Below are positions 1-6,590 of a DNA stretch of 15,752 bases, in pieces (position 1 is the first letter of the stretch; the number at the start of each line of letters is the position of its first letter). The notes under the pieces were generated by a model. That model ran no database searches. It had not been told where the DNA came from and saw only the letters and a program-made list of their open reading frames with translations. The translations under genes were made by a program, and so were the position numbers. The stretch is from CAVSUR01 sp052143655 (lineage in GTDB: Bacteria > Actinomycetota > Actinomycetes > Streptosporangiales > Streptosporangiaceae): positions 1 through 15,752 of the forward strand of contig JBKQSL010000306.1 of NCBI GenBank assembly GCA_052143655.1, read 5' to 3'.

Positions 1-1
1 G

Positions 2-73
2 TGGGCGCTACTGGGATTGAACCAGTGACCTCTTCCGTGTCAGGGAAGCGCTCTCCCGCTGAGCTAAGCGCCC
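2..73 (-). tRNA. tRNA-Val (anticodon GAC)
   Basis: On the minus strand a complete cloverleaf can be read: acceptor GGGCGCT pairs with AGCGCCC, and the anticodon stem CTTCC/GGAAG encloses loop CTGACAC, so the anticodon is GAC (Val). The discriminator base is A. It is the last gene of a three-tRNA run and lies at the window edge, so whether a CCA end is encoded cannot be seen. Its 3' 32 bases differ at only two positions from the corresponding part of the tRNA-Val(CAC) attachment site at about 4.27 kb. Confidence 0.95.
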
Positions 74-74
74 G

Positions 75-146
75 AGGCGGAAGCGGGAATCGAACCCGCG
101 TAGAGGGCTTTGCAGGCCCTTGCCTAAACCACTCGGCCATTCCGCC
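75..146 (-). tRNA. tRNA-Cys (anticodon GCA)
   Basis: The minus strand shows acceptor GGCGGAA paired with TTCCGCC, discriminator T (U in RNA, as expected for tRNA-Cys), anticodon stem AGGGC/GCCCT around loop CTGCAAA (anticodon GCA), and the T-arm GCGGG-TTCGATT-CCCGC. It lies 1 bp from the tRNA-Val gene, so the two are surely processed from one precursor. No CCA is encoded. Confidence 0.95.
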
Positions 147-233
147 AGAGACCGAGATCCTCGCACGAAACCTCGACTGCGTGCTAAAGGACCAAACACG
201 CGTCGGCCTGGGCAGACGCGTCCGGTACCTCCG

Positions 234-306
234 AGCGGACGACGGGATTCGAACCCGCGACCCTCACCTTGGCAAGGTGATGCTCTACCAACTGAGCCAC
301 GTCCGC
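234..306 (-). tRNA. tRNA-Gly (anticodon GCC)
   Basis: The minus strand shows acceptor GCGGACG paired with CGTCCGC, D-arm GCTC/GAGC, anticodon stem TCACC/GGTGA around loop TTGCCAA (anticodon GCC), and the T-arm GCGGG-TTCGAAT-CCCGT. It is the first gene of the Gly-Cys-Val cluster, with an 87-bp spacer before tRNA-Cys. A promoter lies upstream at 365-392. Confidence 0.95.
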
Positions 307-364
307 ACGCTCCCGGCGGCCCGGGTGCGGCACCTCCCCGGCCGTGACGGGGTGTGCGTTCAGA

Positions 365-392
365 ACTGTAGCCGATCCTGCCCGGCCGGCAA
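365..392 (-). promoter_or_regulatory. Probable promoter of the tRNA-Gly-Cys-Val cluster
   Basis: Reading the minus strand towards tRNA-Gly, TTGCCG (387-392) resembles a -35 box and TACAGT (365-370) a -10 box, with a 16-bp spacer. The predicted start near 358 is about 50 bp before the mature 5' end of tRNA-Gly. The rest of 307-617 shows no convincing gene: it holds this promoter and the 5' flank of hutH. Confidence 0.55.
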
Positions 393-617
393 ACTCGCCC
401 CGGCTCAAGAAGTCCGCTCACTGGACCGCCGCACCGCCCCGTGCGTGCCCCGCACCGCCCCGCGCAGCCGGCTGACCGCCCAGGCCCGGCCGCCGCACCC
501 CCGCGCGCAGTCGCTGCGCGCTCCGGCCGGCTGGACAGGCCGCCACCAGACTGCCCAGGAACCGGCAGAACACCCTGGCAGATGCCGACCCGGCCGCGAG
601 ATGGCAGGCTGGCCCCC

Positions 618-2156
618 ATGCGAACTGTGATCGTCAACGGCGACGCGCTCACCGTCAGAGATGTGGTCGACGTCGCAACCGGCGCTGCGCGCGCCGAGCT
701 GGGGCCGCAGGTCCCCGAACGGATGCGGGCCAGCCGCGAGATCGTGGCGGCCGCGATCGCGGGCGACGCGTCCGTCTACGGCGTGAACACGGGATTCGGC
801 GCGCTGGCCGACACCCGGGTGGGGGAGCGGGACCTGACCCGGCTGCAGGCGGCCATCGTGGTCTCGCACTCGGCTGCCAGCGGCGAGCCGCTGCCCGACG
901 AGGCGGTCCGGGCAATCCTGCTGCTGCGCGCCCGGACGCTGGCGGCCGGCTACTCGGGGGTGCGCGACGTGCTGCCGCGCCGGCTGCTGGAGATGCTGGA
1001 GCTCGGCCTGCTGCCGGTCGTCCCGGGCAAGGGCTCGGTCGGCGCGTCCGGTGACCTCGCCCAGCTCGCGCACCTGGCCCAGCCGCTGATCGGGGCGGGC
1101 CGGCTGCGCGGGCCCGGGGATGGCCCGCAGGGCCGCCCGGCCGCGCAGGTGCTGGCCGAGCACGGGCTGGAACCGCTCGTCCTGGCGCCCAAGGAGGGCC
1201 TGTCGCTGGTCAACGGCACCGAGCCGATGCAGGCTCTGCTCGCGTTCTCGGTGCACGACGGGGAACTGCTGGTGACGGCAGCCGACATCGCCTGCGCGAT
1301 GTCGATCGAGGCACTGCTGGGCACTGACCGGCCTTATGACGAGCGGGTGCAGGTAATCCGGCCGCATCCGGGTCAGCTCGCCAGTGCCGCGCACCTGCGC
1401 GCGCTGCTGGCCGGATCGGGCCTGGTGGCGAGCCACCGGGAGAGCCGGCACGCGGTGCAGGACGCCTACTGCCTGCGGTGCGCGCCGCAAGTGCACGGCG
1501 CGGTCCGCGACGTGCTCGGCTACGCCCGGCAGATCATCGATACCGAGCTGGGCGCGATCGTGGACAACCCGGTGATCGTGCCGGACGGCGAGGTCATGAC
1601 GACCGGCAACTTCCACGGCGAGCCGCTGGCGTTCGCTGCGGACATGCTCGCGATGGCCCTGTCGGAGCTGGCGAGCATCAGCGAGCGCCGGGTGGACCGG
1701 ATGCTGGACCCGGCGTTCTCCCGCGGGCTGCCGCCGTTCCTGGCCCCGGCGGCGGGCACCAACTCGGGCTTCATGCTCGCCCAGTACACCGCGGCCTCGC
1801 TGGTGAGCGAGAACAAGGTGCTGGCCCACCCGGCGAGCGTCGACACGATCCCGACGTCGGGCAAGCAGGAAGACCACGTGTCGATGGGCTGGACCGGGGT
1901 CCGCAAGCTGCGCGAGGTCGTCGCGAACGTGCGGACCTGCCTGTCGGTGGAGATTCTCTGCGCGGCCCAGGGCATCGACCTGCGCGCGGACATCGCCGGG
2001 CCGAGCGAGCCGCTGGCGGCGGTGCACGCCGTGCTCCGCGAGCGGGTTCCCCGGATGGACACTGACCGCGAGGTCGCGGAGCAGATTGCCGCGGTGGACG
2101 AGCTGCTGCCGCAGCTGTGCGCTGCGGCCAGCGCCCGGCCGCGCGCCGCGGGCTAG
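618..2156 (+). CDS. hutH: Histidine ammonia-lyase (HutH)
   Basis: This 512-residue protein is a full-length member of the MIO-dependent aromatic ammonia-lyase family. It should deaminate L-histidine to trans-urocanate and ammonia, the first step of histidine degradation, in the cytoplasm. The cofactor tripeptide Ala143-Ser144-Gly145 lies in GSVGASGDLAQLAH, and the catalytic tyrosine is in the VYGVNTGFG segment (about residues 53-61). Ser83-His84 occupy the position where histidine lyases carry Ser-His, which argues against a Phe or Tyr lyase. QDAYCLRCAPQVHG and SGKQEDHVSMG are the other conserved active-site segments. The ATG at 618 gives the expected family N-terminus (MRTVIVNGDA), although no clear Shine-Dalgarno sequence precedes it. 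No other hut genes are present. The next gene follows after 10 bp in the same direction. A long minus-strand frame opposite it is a GC-skew shadow. Confidence 0.93.
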   Translation: MRTVIVNGDALTVRDVVDVATGAARAELGPQVPERMRASREIVAAAIAGDASVYGVNTGFGALADTRVGERDLTRLQAAIVVSHSAASGEPLPDEAVRAILLLRARTLAAGYSGVRDVLPRRLLEMLELGLLPVVPGKGSVGASGDLAQLAHLAQPLIGAGRLRGPGDGPQGRPAAQVLAEHGLEPLVLAPKEGLSLVNGTEPMQALLAFSVHDGELLVTAADIACAMSIEALLGTDRPYDERVQVIRPHPGQLASAAHLRALLAGSGLVASHRESRHAVQDAYCLRCAPQVHGAVRDVLGYARQIIDTELGAIVDNPVIVPDGEVMTTGNFHGEPLAFAADMLAMALSELASISERRVDRMLDPAFSRGLPPFLAPAAGTNSGFMLAQYTAASLVSENKVLAHPASVDTIPTSGKQEDHVSMGWTGVRKLREVVANVRTCLSVEILCAAQGIDLRADIAGPSEPLAAVHAVLRERVPRMDTDREVAEQIAAVDELLPQLCAAASARPRAAG

Positions 2157-2166
2157 GACTGCGGCC

Positions 2167-2991
2167 ATGGCGGTATGGATCGACGGGGAGCTGCTGCCCG
2201 ATGACGAGGCCCGGATCTCGGTGTTCGATCACGGCCTGGTGACCGGGGACGGCGTATTCGAGACGGTCAAGGTCACTGGCGGGGTGCCGTTCGCGCTCAG
2301 CCGGCACCTGGCACGGCTGGCCCGGTCCGCAGCCGGGCTCGGGCTGGCTGTACCGGACCCGGACCGGCTGCGGGCCGGGGTGCTGGCGGTCATCAGCGCG
2401 GCCGATGACCCGCCGCTGGCCCGGCTGCGGATCACTGTGACCGGCGGGATCTCCCCGCTCAGCTCCGAGCGGGGCGGCGGCGGCCCCAGCGTGATCATCG
2501 CGCTCGGCCCGCAGGCCCAGCCTGCGCCGGATATCGACGTGGTGGTGGTGCCGTGGCGCCGGAACGAGCACGGCGCGCTGACCGGCCTGAAAACCATTTC
2601 CTACGCGGAAAACGTGCGGGCGCTGGCCTACGCCGCCGAGCGCGGCGGCCGGGAGGCGATCTTCGCCAACACGGCGGGGGAGCTGTGCGAGGGCACCGGG
2701 ACCAACGTGTTCGTGGTGACCGGCGGCGAGCTGGTGACGCCGCCGCTCAGCTCGGGCTGCCTGGCCGGGGTCACCCGGGAGCTGGTCATTGAGTGGTGCG
2801 GGGCGGTCGAGCGGCCACTTCCGCTGGCCGCGTTCGCGGCAGCCGACGAGGCGTTCCTGACCGGCTCGAGCCGGGACGTGCAGCCGATCCGCGCGGTCGA
2901 CGGCCGGGCCTGCCCGGGCGTTCCCGGGCCGGTCACCCTGGAGGCGGCCCGCACTTTCGCGTTCCGGGCCGGCCAGGCGGCCGATCCCTGA
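2167..2991 (+). CDS. Class IV PLP enzyme, probable aminodeoxychorismate lyase (PabC-like)
   Basis: The 274-residue protein has the fold-type IV PLP layout. The N-terminal segment SVFDHGLVTGDGVFET is typical of the family, the likely Schiff-base lysine is Lys142 in GLKTISYAENV, and the phosphate-binding/glutamate segment is NTAGELCEGTGTNVF (about 180-194). Actinobacterial proteins with this pattern are usually annotated as 4-amino-4-deoxychorismate lyase, which forms p-aminobenzoate for folate. Branched-chain or D-amino-acid aminotransferases share the fold and cannot be excluded. The ATG at 2167 gives a canonical N-terminus, and it starts 10 bp after the hutH stop, so co-transcription is likely. 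The gene converges with the ssgB-like gene across a 79-bp gap that contains GGCCA...TGGCC inverted segments but no T-rich terminator. Confidence 0.72.
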   Translation: MAVWIDGELLPDDEARISVFDHGLVTGDGVFETVKVTGGVPFALSRHLARLARSAAGLGLAVPDPDRLRAGVLAVISAADDPPLARLRITVTGGISPLSSERGGGGPSVIIALGPQAQPAPDIDVVVVPWRRNEHGALTGLKTISYAENVRALAYAAERGGREAIFANTAGELCEGTGTNVFVVTGGELVTPPLSSGCLAGVTRELVIEWCGAVERPLPLAAFAAADEAFLTGSSRDVQPIRAVDGRACPGVPGPVTLEAARTFAFRAGQAADP

Positions 2992-3070
2992 CCGCTGCGC
3001 TGGCCAGTCGGCCGGGCTGTGGCCACGCCAGGCGCACCAGAGCAGTAGCCGGGCCCGTCAGGGCAGGTGG

Positions 3071-3493
3071 TCAGGCGCGCCAGAGCAGGTCGTCGAGCTC
3101 GCCGTCGAGGTCCATGTACTCCGGTTCGCGGCCGGCGCCGATCATGTCGAAGGCGCGCCGCAGGAACGCTGCGGTCTCGCTGAGCGGGGCCTCGAAGTGC
3201 GCCTCGCCGAAGGGCGATGACAGCGCCAGGTTCAGCACCTCGCCGGTCCGTCCGCGGCTGGGCCAGACCTGGACGTCGCCCTCGCCGGCCGGGCCGTGCA
3301 TGCCCGAGGAGAGCAGGTCCCGGGCGAAGATCCACTCCACCGGCTCGTCCATGCCCACGTGGAACGCCATCCGGATGGCGAACGGGTCGTCTGCGCTGTA
3401 ATACATGCTCGCGACCAGGGGCACCGCCCCGTGCTCGGGAACTACCAGGCTCAGCCCGAGTTCGGCGGAGACGGTAGCGCTGCTATGCATCAT
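3071..3493 (-). CDS. ssgB: SsgA/SsgB-family sporulation and cell division protein
   Basis: The 140-residue protein matches the SsgA-like protein family in length and motifs: AELGLSLVVPEHG near the N-terminus, YYSADDPFAIRMAFH, the hallmark VEWIFARDLLSSG (about 52-64), GEGDVQVWPSRG, NLALSSPFGEA and a C-terminal acidic DLDGELDDLL. SsgB in streptomycetes marks sporulation septum sites and helps recruit FtsZ. This copy resembles SsgB more than the later paralogues, but that assignment is by motif memory only. The ATG at 3493 is used because AAGGG lies 9 bp upstream. A second ATG follows directly. The upstream 3494-4225 region is long and AT-richer, as expected for a developmentally controlled promoter. 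Confidence 0.82.
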   Translation of the reverse strand: MMHSSATVSAELGLSLVVPEHGAVPLVASMYYSADDPFAIRMAFHVGMDEPVEWIFARDLLSSGMHGPAGEGDVQVWPSRGRTGEVLNLALSSPFGEAHFEAPLSETAAFLRRAFDMIGAGREPEYMDLDGELDDLLWRA

Positions 3494-4225
3494 TGATTTC
3501 GGCCCTTACCTCGTTGTGTCCCGAACCCCGGGCTTCTTTATGACTACGCGGATGCCGGTGCGGTATGCGCGGACGGCCTCCCGAGATATTCATCGCGGTC
3601 AGTTGATTCCGCGATTCGTGCTCCCCTAACCTCGGTCACTGATCAACAAACCGGGTGTGACCTGGTCAAAGACTTCGGGAAATAGAACACCGTCATCGAT
3701 GAGGGGTGTTCCAGGCCACCTCAGTCACCAGTGTGACCTTCGTCTCATCGAGCAACTAAAGTACTGCTCTTTGCGTCCGCCACATTACTTAGCGTTATCA
3801 CCTCAGGGGGTTTGTCTGTATTTCGGATAAAAACATCAGAGGAAATAGTCGTGACCGAAAATCAGAAGTAATAAAGCGGCGAAACGCGTAAATCCGCTGA
3901 GAGCGCCGCACGTAGCCGACGACGGGCCCGGGGCAAGCCCGGCGAGAGTCAGGCTGATCCCGCTACGGACCGAACGCCCGCGGGCCGGGTGAGTCTGGAA
4001 GCCTGCGGAAGTCGAGAGCGCCGGGCGTGCGGCGTGGCGGCGGCCGCGCGGGTCGGGCGGCTCACGCTCCCGGCGGCTCACGCTCCCGGCGGCGGCACCT
4101 GGCGAGCCGGGCAGGCGGTTCCCGCGCCGGGGCTGAGCCCCTGCAGCCGGGACGGCGGCGGGACGGCCGGGCCCCGGATGCGCTAACCTATATCGGCCGG
4201 GCGGACGCTAGAGTGCTCCGGCCCC
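3494..4225. other. Long intergenic region upstream of ssgB and tRNA-Val(CAC)
   Basis: No convincing gene is seen in this roughly 730-bp stretch. The half next to ssgB (about 3600-3900) is clearly richer in A and T than the rest of the window and carries GTGTGACCT twice (3655-3663 and 3731-3739). The second copy overlaps the small inverted repeat GTCAC-CAGT-GTGAC (3724-3737). The half next to the tRNA is very GC-rich and contains a 16-bp unit repeated twice (4058-4089). A TAGAGT hexamer at 4209-4214 could be the -10 box of tRNA-Val(CAC), but no -35 box stands out. Confidence 0.5.
4058..4089. repeat. Tandem repeat, two copies of a 16-bp unit
   Basis: The unit CGGCTCACGCTCCCGG occurs perfectly at 4058-4073 and again at 4074-4089, followed by the partial copy CGGC. 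It lies about 140 bp upstream of tRNA-Val(CAC), outside the integrated element. No function is suggested. Confidence 0.85.
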
Positions 4226-4297
4226 GGGCGATTGGCTCAGCGGGAGAGCGCCTCGTTCACACCGAGGAGGTCACTGGTTCGATCCCAGTATCGCCCA
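4226..4297 (+). tRNA. tRNA-Val (anticodon CAC), element integration target
   Basis: A complete cloverleaf is present: acceptor GGGCGAT/ATCGCCC, D-arm GCTC/GAGC, anticodon stem CCTCG/CGAGG around TTCACAC (anticodon CAC), T-arm ACTGG-TTCGATC-CCAGT, discriminator A. CCA is not encoded. The gene stays intact because the integrated element restores its 3' half: bases 4256-4298 recur exactly at 12861-12903. tRNA 3' ends are classic attB sites for tyrosine integrases, and an integrase gene follows 42 bp after the repeat. Confidence 0.96.
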
Positions 4298-4298
4298 C
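4256..4298. repeat. attL, left attachment repeat within tRNA-Val(CAC)
   Basis: This 43-bp segment runs from the anticodon loop to one base past the discriminator and is identical to 12861-12903. The match ends sharply on both sides: base 4255 is G against C at 12860, and 4299 is A against C at 12904. Confidence 0.93.
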
Positions 4299-4339
4299 AG
4301 CGTTAGGCCAGATCAGAGGCTCCTTGTACAGCTCTCATC

Positions 4340-5766
4340 CTACTTCGAGGGTGAGACCTTTGGCCAGGAGCGCGTCCGGCAGCGGAACAGGGGAGTGGGG
4401 GCAGAGGGCGGCTCTGGCCCCGTTAGAGCGTCCTCCCAGCGGGCCTGGAGGGCCGCCTTCAGCTCGTCCCGCATCCGGTCGGAGGCGTGGGCGTAGAGGC
4501 CGCGCATGCCGGGCACCTCGTGGCCAAGGCGCTGCTCGGCGAGGATCTCCGGGATGCCATCCTCAGCCATCCAGGTCTTGTGGCTATGCCTGAGGCCGTG
4601 CGGAGTTAGGCCAGGCTTGACCGGGAGCCAGCAGGCGAGCGGGGTGCTGTCCGGGATGGTCGTGATGCCCCGGCCGGCGGGCGGCGCGTAACTGGCGCCG
4701 GGCTGGGCGGGCGGCCAGGCCGCGACCGGGATACCCGGCCAGGTGGTGGCGTCGGCGATGACCACGCGGGCGGGGCGACTGGCTGTTGCTTCGTGCCGTC
4801 CGTCGCAGGCAGGGCGGAACACGCGGCGGGCGTAGTTGCTGCGCCGGTGGTGGCCGCCGTCCGGGCTGAGGAACAGGTACTGGCCGCTGCCGCCGTGCAG
4901 ACCTGCGCAGGCGCATCGCTGACGGGCGTTCTGATCCTGGAGCTGGTCGGCGATCAGCTCGTCCAGGAACGGCGGGAGGTCGACGGGCAGGCACGGCTCC
5001 CAGCGTGGGCTGCGGTAGGAGTCGTCCTTAGGCGGGATTCGGTGAAAACGCCGCCAACCTCCCGGAGCTGCCATTCGACGTGGATCTCGCCGGGGCGCAC
5101 GTAGTCGCGCTCTAGTCCGATCACCTCGCCCCACCTCAGGCCCGTGTAGCCGATCGCGATGATCATGGTGAAGTCCTCGTCGCGTCCCGACATCAGCGCG
5201 GCGCGCTCGGCGAGCAGCAGGGCTTGCAGCGGCGTGGCCCACGCCCGCTGCGGGGCGCGCTCCATCCGCCGCCCGGTCCGGCGCCCGCGGTTACGGGCCG
5301 GAGCGCCCGGGTTGTACGGGATCAGCGGCGGCCTGGTCGAGGCCGCGTCGCCCAGGATCGTGCACAGCAGGCTGCGCGCGTCCCTGGCGGTGCGCCGGGA
5401 GCTGCCCCTCTTGGCGGGCAGGGTGTTCTCCCACTGGGTGATCTCCTCGGTACTGAGCGAGTCCAGGACGCTGGCGCCCCAGGCCGGGCGCAGGAACCGG
5501 CGGATCAGGTACTCGCGGTTCGCCTGCGTGCTGATGCCGACGTCCTGGATCGCCAGCCAGCGGTCGATCCACTCGCTGACCGTGATCTTCCCCGCGCTGG
5601 GGTCGGTCCAGCGGCCTTCCCGGATCTTGGCTTCCTGACCTCGCCCCCAGGCCAGCGCGGCGGCCTTGGTCTCGAACTCGGACTCGCTGGTGTCCGTTCC
5701 GTTGAGCAGCTTGTACTTGACCCGCCACGGCGTAGGGCCCTTCCCGCGCTTCTCTGCGTATGCCAC
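4340..5766 (-). pseudogene. Tyrosine recombinase (integrase), frameshifted as read
   Basis: The reconstructed protein is about 475 residues. The N-terminal part (from GTG at 5766, with GGGAGAG just upstream) has an Arm/SAM-like DNA-binding region and the first catalytic arginine, Arg211, in GYTGLRWGEV. The C-terminal part carries the HxxR motif (LTPHGLRHSHKTW), the LGHE segment and the likely nucleophile tyrosine in GMRGLYAHAS, so all catalytic boxes exist. The two parts are in different frames. They join if one base is added to the AAAA run at 5045-5048, giving GGVFHRIPPKDDS, as expected for the family. This is either a one-base deletion that inactivates the gene or a sequencing error. It would catalyse site-specific integration at tRNA-Val(CAC). 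It lies next to attL and 30 bp after the excisionase gene, so the two form one operon. Confidence 0.88.
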
Positions 5767-5796
5767 GGTCTCTCCCTCGGATCTGGCTGGTCGAGG

Positions 5797-6021
5797 TCAG
5801 GCGGTCCTGCCCTTTGCTCCGCGCTCGCGGGAGGCGACGGGCTGTCGCGCGCCCGCCCGCATGATCTCGGCGATATCGCCGTCGCTGAATCGCAGGTGCT
5901 TGCCGACGAATGTGCACGGAATCAAGCGGGCTGATGCCTTCGTCTTGAGCCATGATTCGCGGACTTTGAGAATTGCCGCCGCGTCGGCGACGGTATGAAG
6001 TTCTCCCGCCATCTGCTGCAT
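5797..6021 (-). CDS. Excisionase-like small HTH protein (Xis)
   Basis: The 74-residue protein has a MerR/excisionase-type winged HTH. TVADAAAILKVRESWLKTK (about 10-28) forms the helix-turn-helix, and CTFVGKHLRFSDGDIAEI (about 36-53) matches the wing plus following helix of the HTH_17 family. Such proteins bend attachment-site DNA and turn the integrase towards excision. The gene ends 30 bp before the integrase start, in the usual xis-int order. The ATG at 6021 is taken, with GAGG only 1-2 bp upstream. The ATG three codons later has better spacing from the same GAGG and may be the real start. It is divergent from the element's regulator genes. Confidence 0.75.
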   Translation of the reverse strand: MQQMAGELHTVADAAAILKVRESWLKTKASARLIPCTFVGKHLRFSDGDIAEIMRAGARQPVASRERGAKGRTA

Positions 6022-6101
6022 GCCTCGATTTCCATGAGGGGCAGCCCGACGACGTCGGCGCTGTCTGTCGCGCTGAACTGGAGTGATGCGGCCGCGACGT
6101 C

Positions 6102-6132
6102 AGGTTAGGCAGACAAGCCCTACATGTGTCAA
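6102..6132 (-). promoter_or_regulatory. Possible promoter of xis-int
   Basis: On the minus strand a perfect TTGACA (6127-6132) is followed after 19 bp by TAACCT (6102-6107). The spacer is longer than ideal. A transcript would start near 6095, about 75 bp before the excisionase start. Confidence 0.42.
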
Positions 6133-6175
6133 ATGGCATGAACACGAATCATCGCCGGATAATCCTGCTCAGTAA

Positions 6176-6353
6176 GTTCACTATGGTTCATAATGGTCCG
6201 TGCTGGTCCGTCCAGTACCGGAAGATGCAGTGCAAGAAGATATCGGGCGGACCATGAATGCGAACCAGAATGGTCCGCCATGGCGTGCTGGTCCGGTCTG
6301 GTCCAGCGCGGACCAGAAGCGCCGGAGGCTGAGCCAGACGGCAGGGCGGTCCG
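6176..6353. promoter_or_regulatory. Phased array of GGTYCR/TGGTCCG half-sites between xis and the regulator
   Basis: The heptamer TGGTCCG occurs at 6194-6200, 6204-6210, 6271-6277 and 6289-6295 on the plus strand and at 6248-6254 and 6309-6315 on the minus strand. Variants are GTTCA at 6176-6180 and 6186-6190, TGGTCCA at 6299-6305 and CGGTCCG at 6347-6353. Starts at 6176, 6186, 6196, 6206 and again at 6289, 6299, 6309 are spaced 10 bp, one helical turn. Two perfect inverted repeats are built from these units: GGCGGACCAT/ATGGTCCGCC (6246-6255, 6270-6279) and CTGGTCC/GGACCAG (6298-6304, 6310-6316). The region 6022-6430 has no gene. This is most likely an operator array for the XRE regulator or Xis. 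An origin-like iteron set is the alternative. Confidence 0.7.
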
Positions 6354-6414
6354 GTTCACCCGGTGATGTACACAGCTGAGCGGCGCAGAGCCGCCGGGGA
6401 GTACGTACTGTCTC

Positions 6415-6420
6415 TACACT
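6415..6420 (+). promoter_or_regulatory. Candidate -10 box before the zinc-ribbon/XRE gene
   Basis: TACACT fits the actinobacterial TANNNT -10 pattern and lies 10 bp before the ATG at 6431. A transcript would begin almost at the start codon and would be nearly leaderless. No clear -35 box is seen. Confidence 0.35.
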
Positions 6421-6430
6421 TCGTAACACT

Positions 6431-6590
6431 ATGGGTGTGAACGGGAACAGGCGGTATTGCTGCCATTGCGGCGCGCGGCTGGCCAGCGACAACCAGGACC
6501 TGGCGTGCCGCCCTTGCCAGCGGGGCCAGGAGCACGACGGCCCGCGACGCCCCTCCGGAGGTTCCGCCGGGGTTCTGGCAGGTAGACCTG
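6431..6590 (+). pseudogene. Zinc-ribbon N-terminal part of the XRE regulator, out of frame as read
   Basis: From the ATG at 6431 the frame encodes MGVNGNRRYCCHCGARLA followed by CRPCQRG, a two-CxxC zinc ribbon (Cys10/Cys13 and Cys26/Cys29). The main XRE frame upstream of its first ATG reads PPEVPPGFWQVDLM, which belongs between ribbon and HTH in related actinobacterial regulators as I remember them. The two frames join if one C is removed from the CCCC run at 6550-6553. So the native gene probably starts at 6431 and encodes about 481 residues. It is split here by a one-base insertion or a base-calling error. Confidence 0.65.

Noticed and set aside
405..2168. Long minus-strand open frame (about 587 codons) opposite hutH
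   Set aside because: Its product is a low-complexity Arg/Ala/Gly/Gln sequence with no domain, while the plus strand encodes complete HutH with all active-site motifs. It is a shadow caused by high GC at third positions.
4027..4593. Plus-strand frame running through tRNA-Val(CAC) into the integrase 3' end
   Set aside because: It crosses a tRNA gene and lies antisense to the conserved integrase C-terminus.
6176..6353. CRISPR array
   Set aside because: The repeated units are only 6-7 bp, occur in both orientations at 10-bp steps and have no spacers. They fit protein-binding half-sites.
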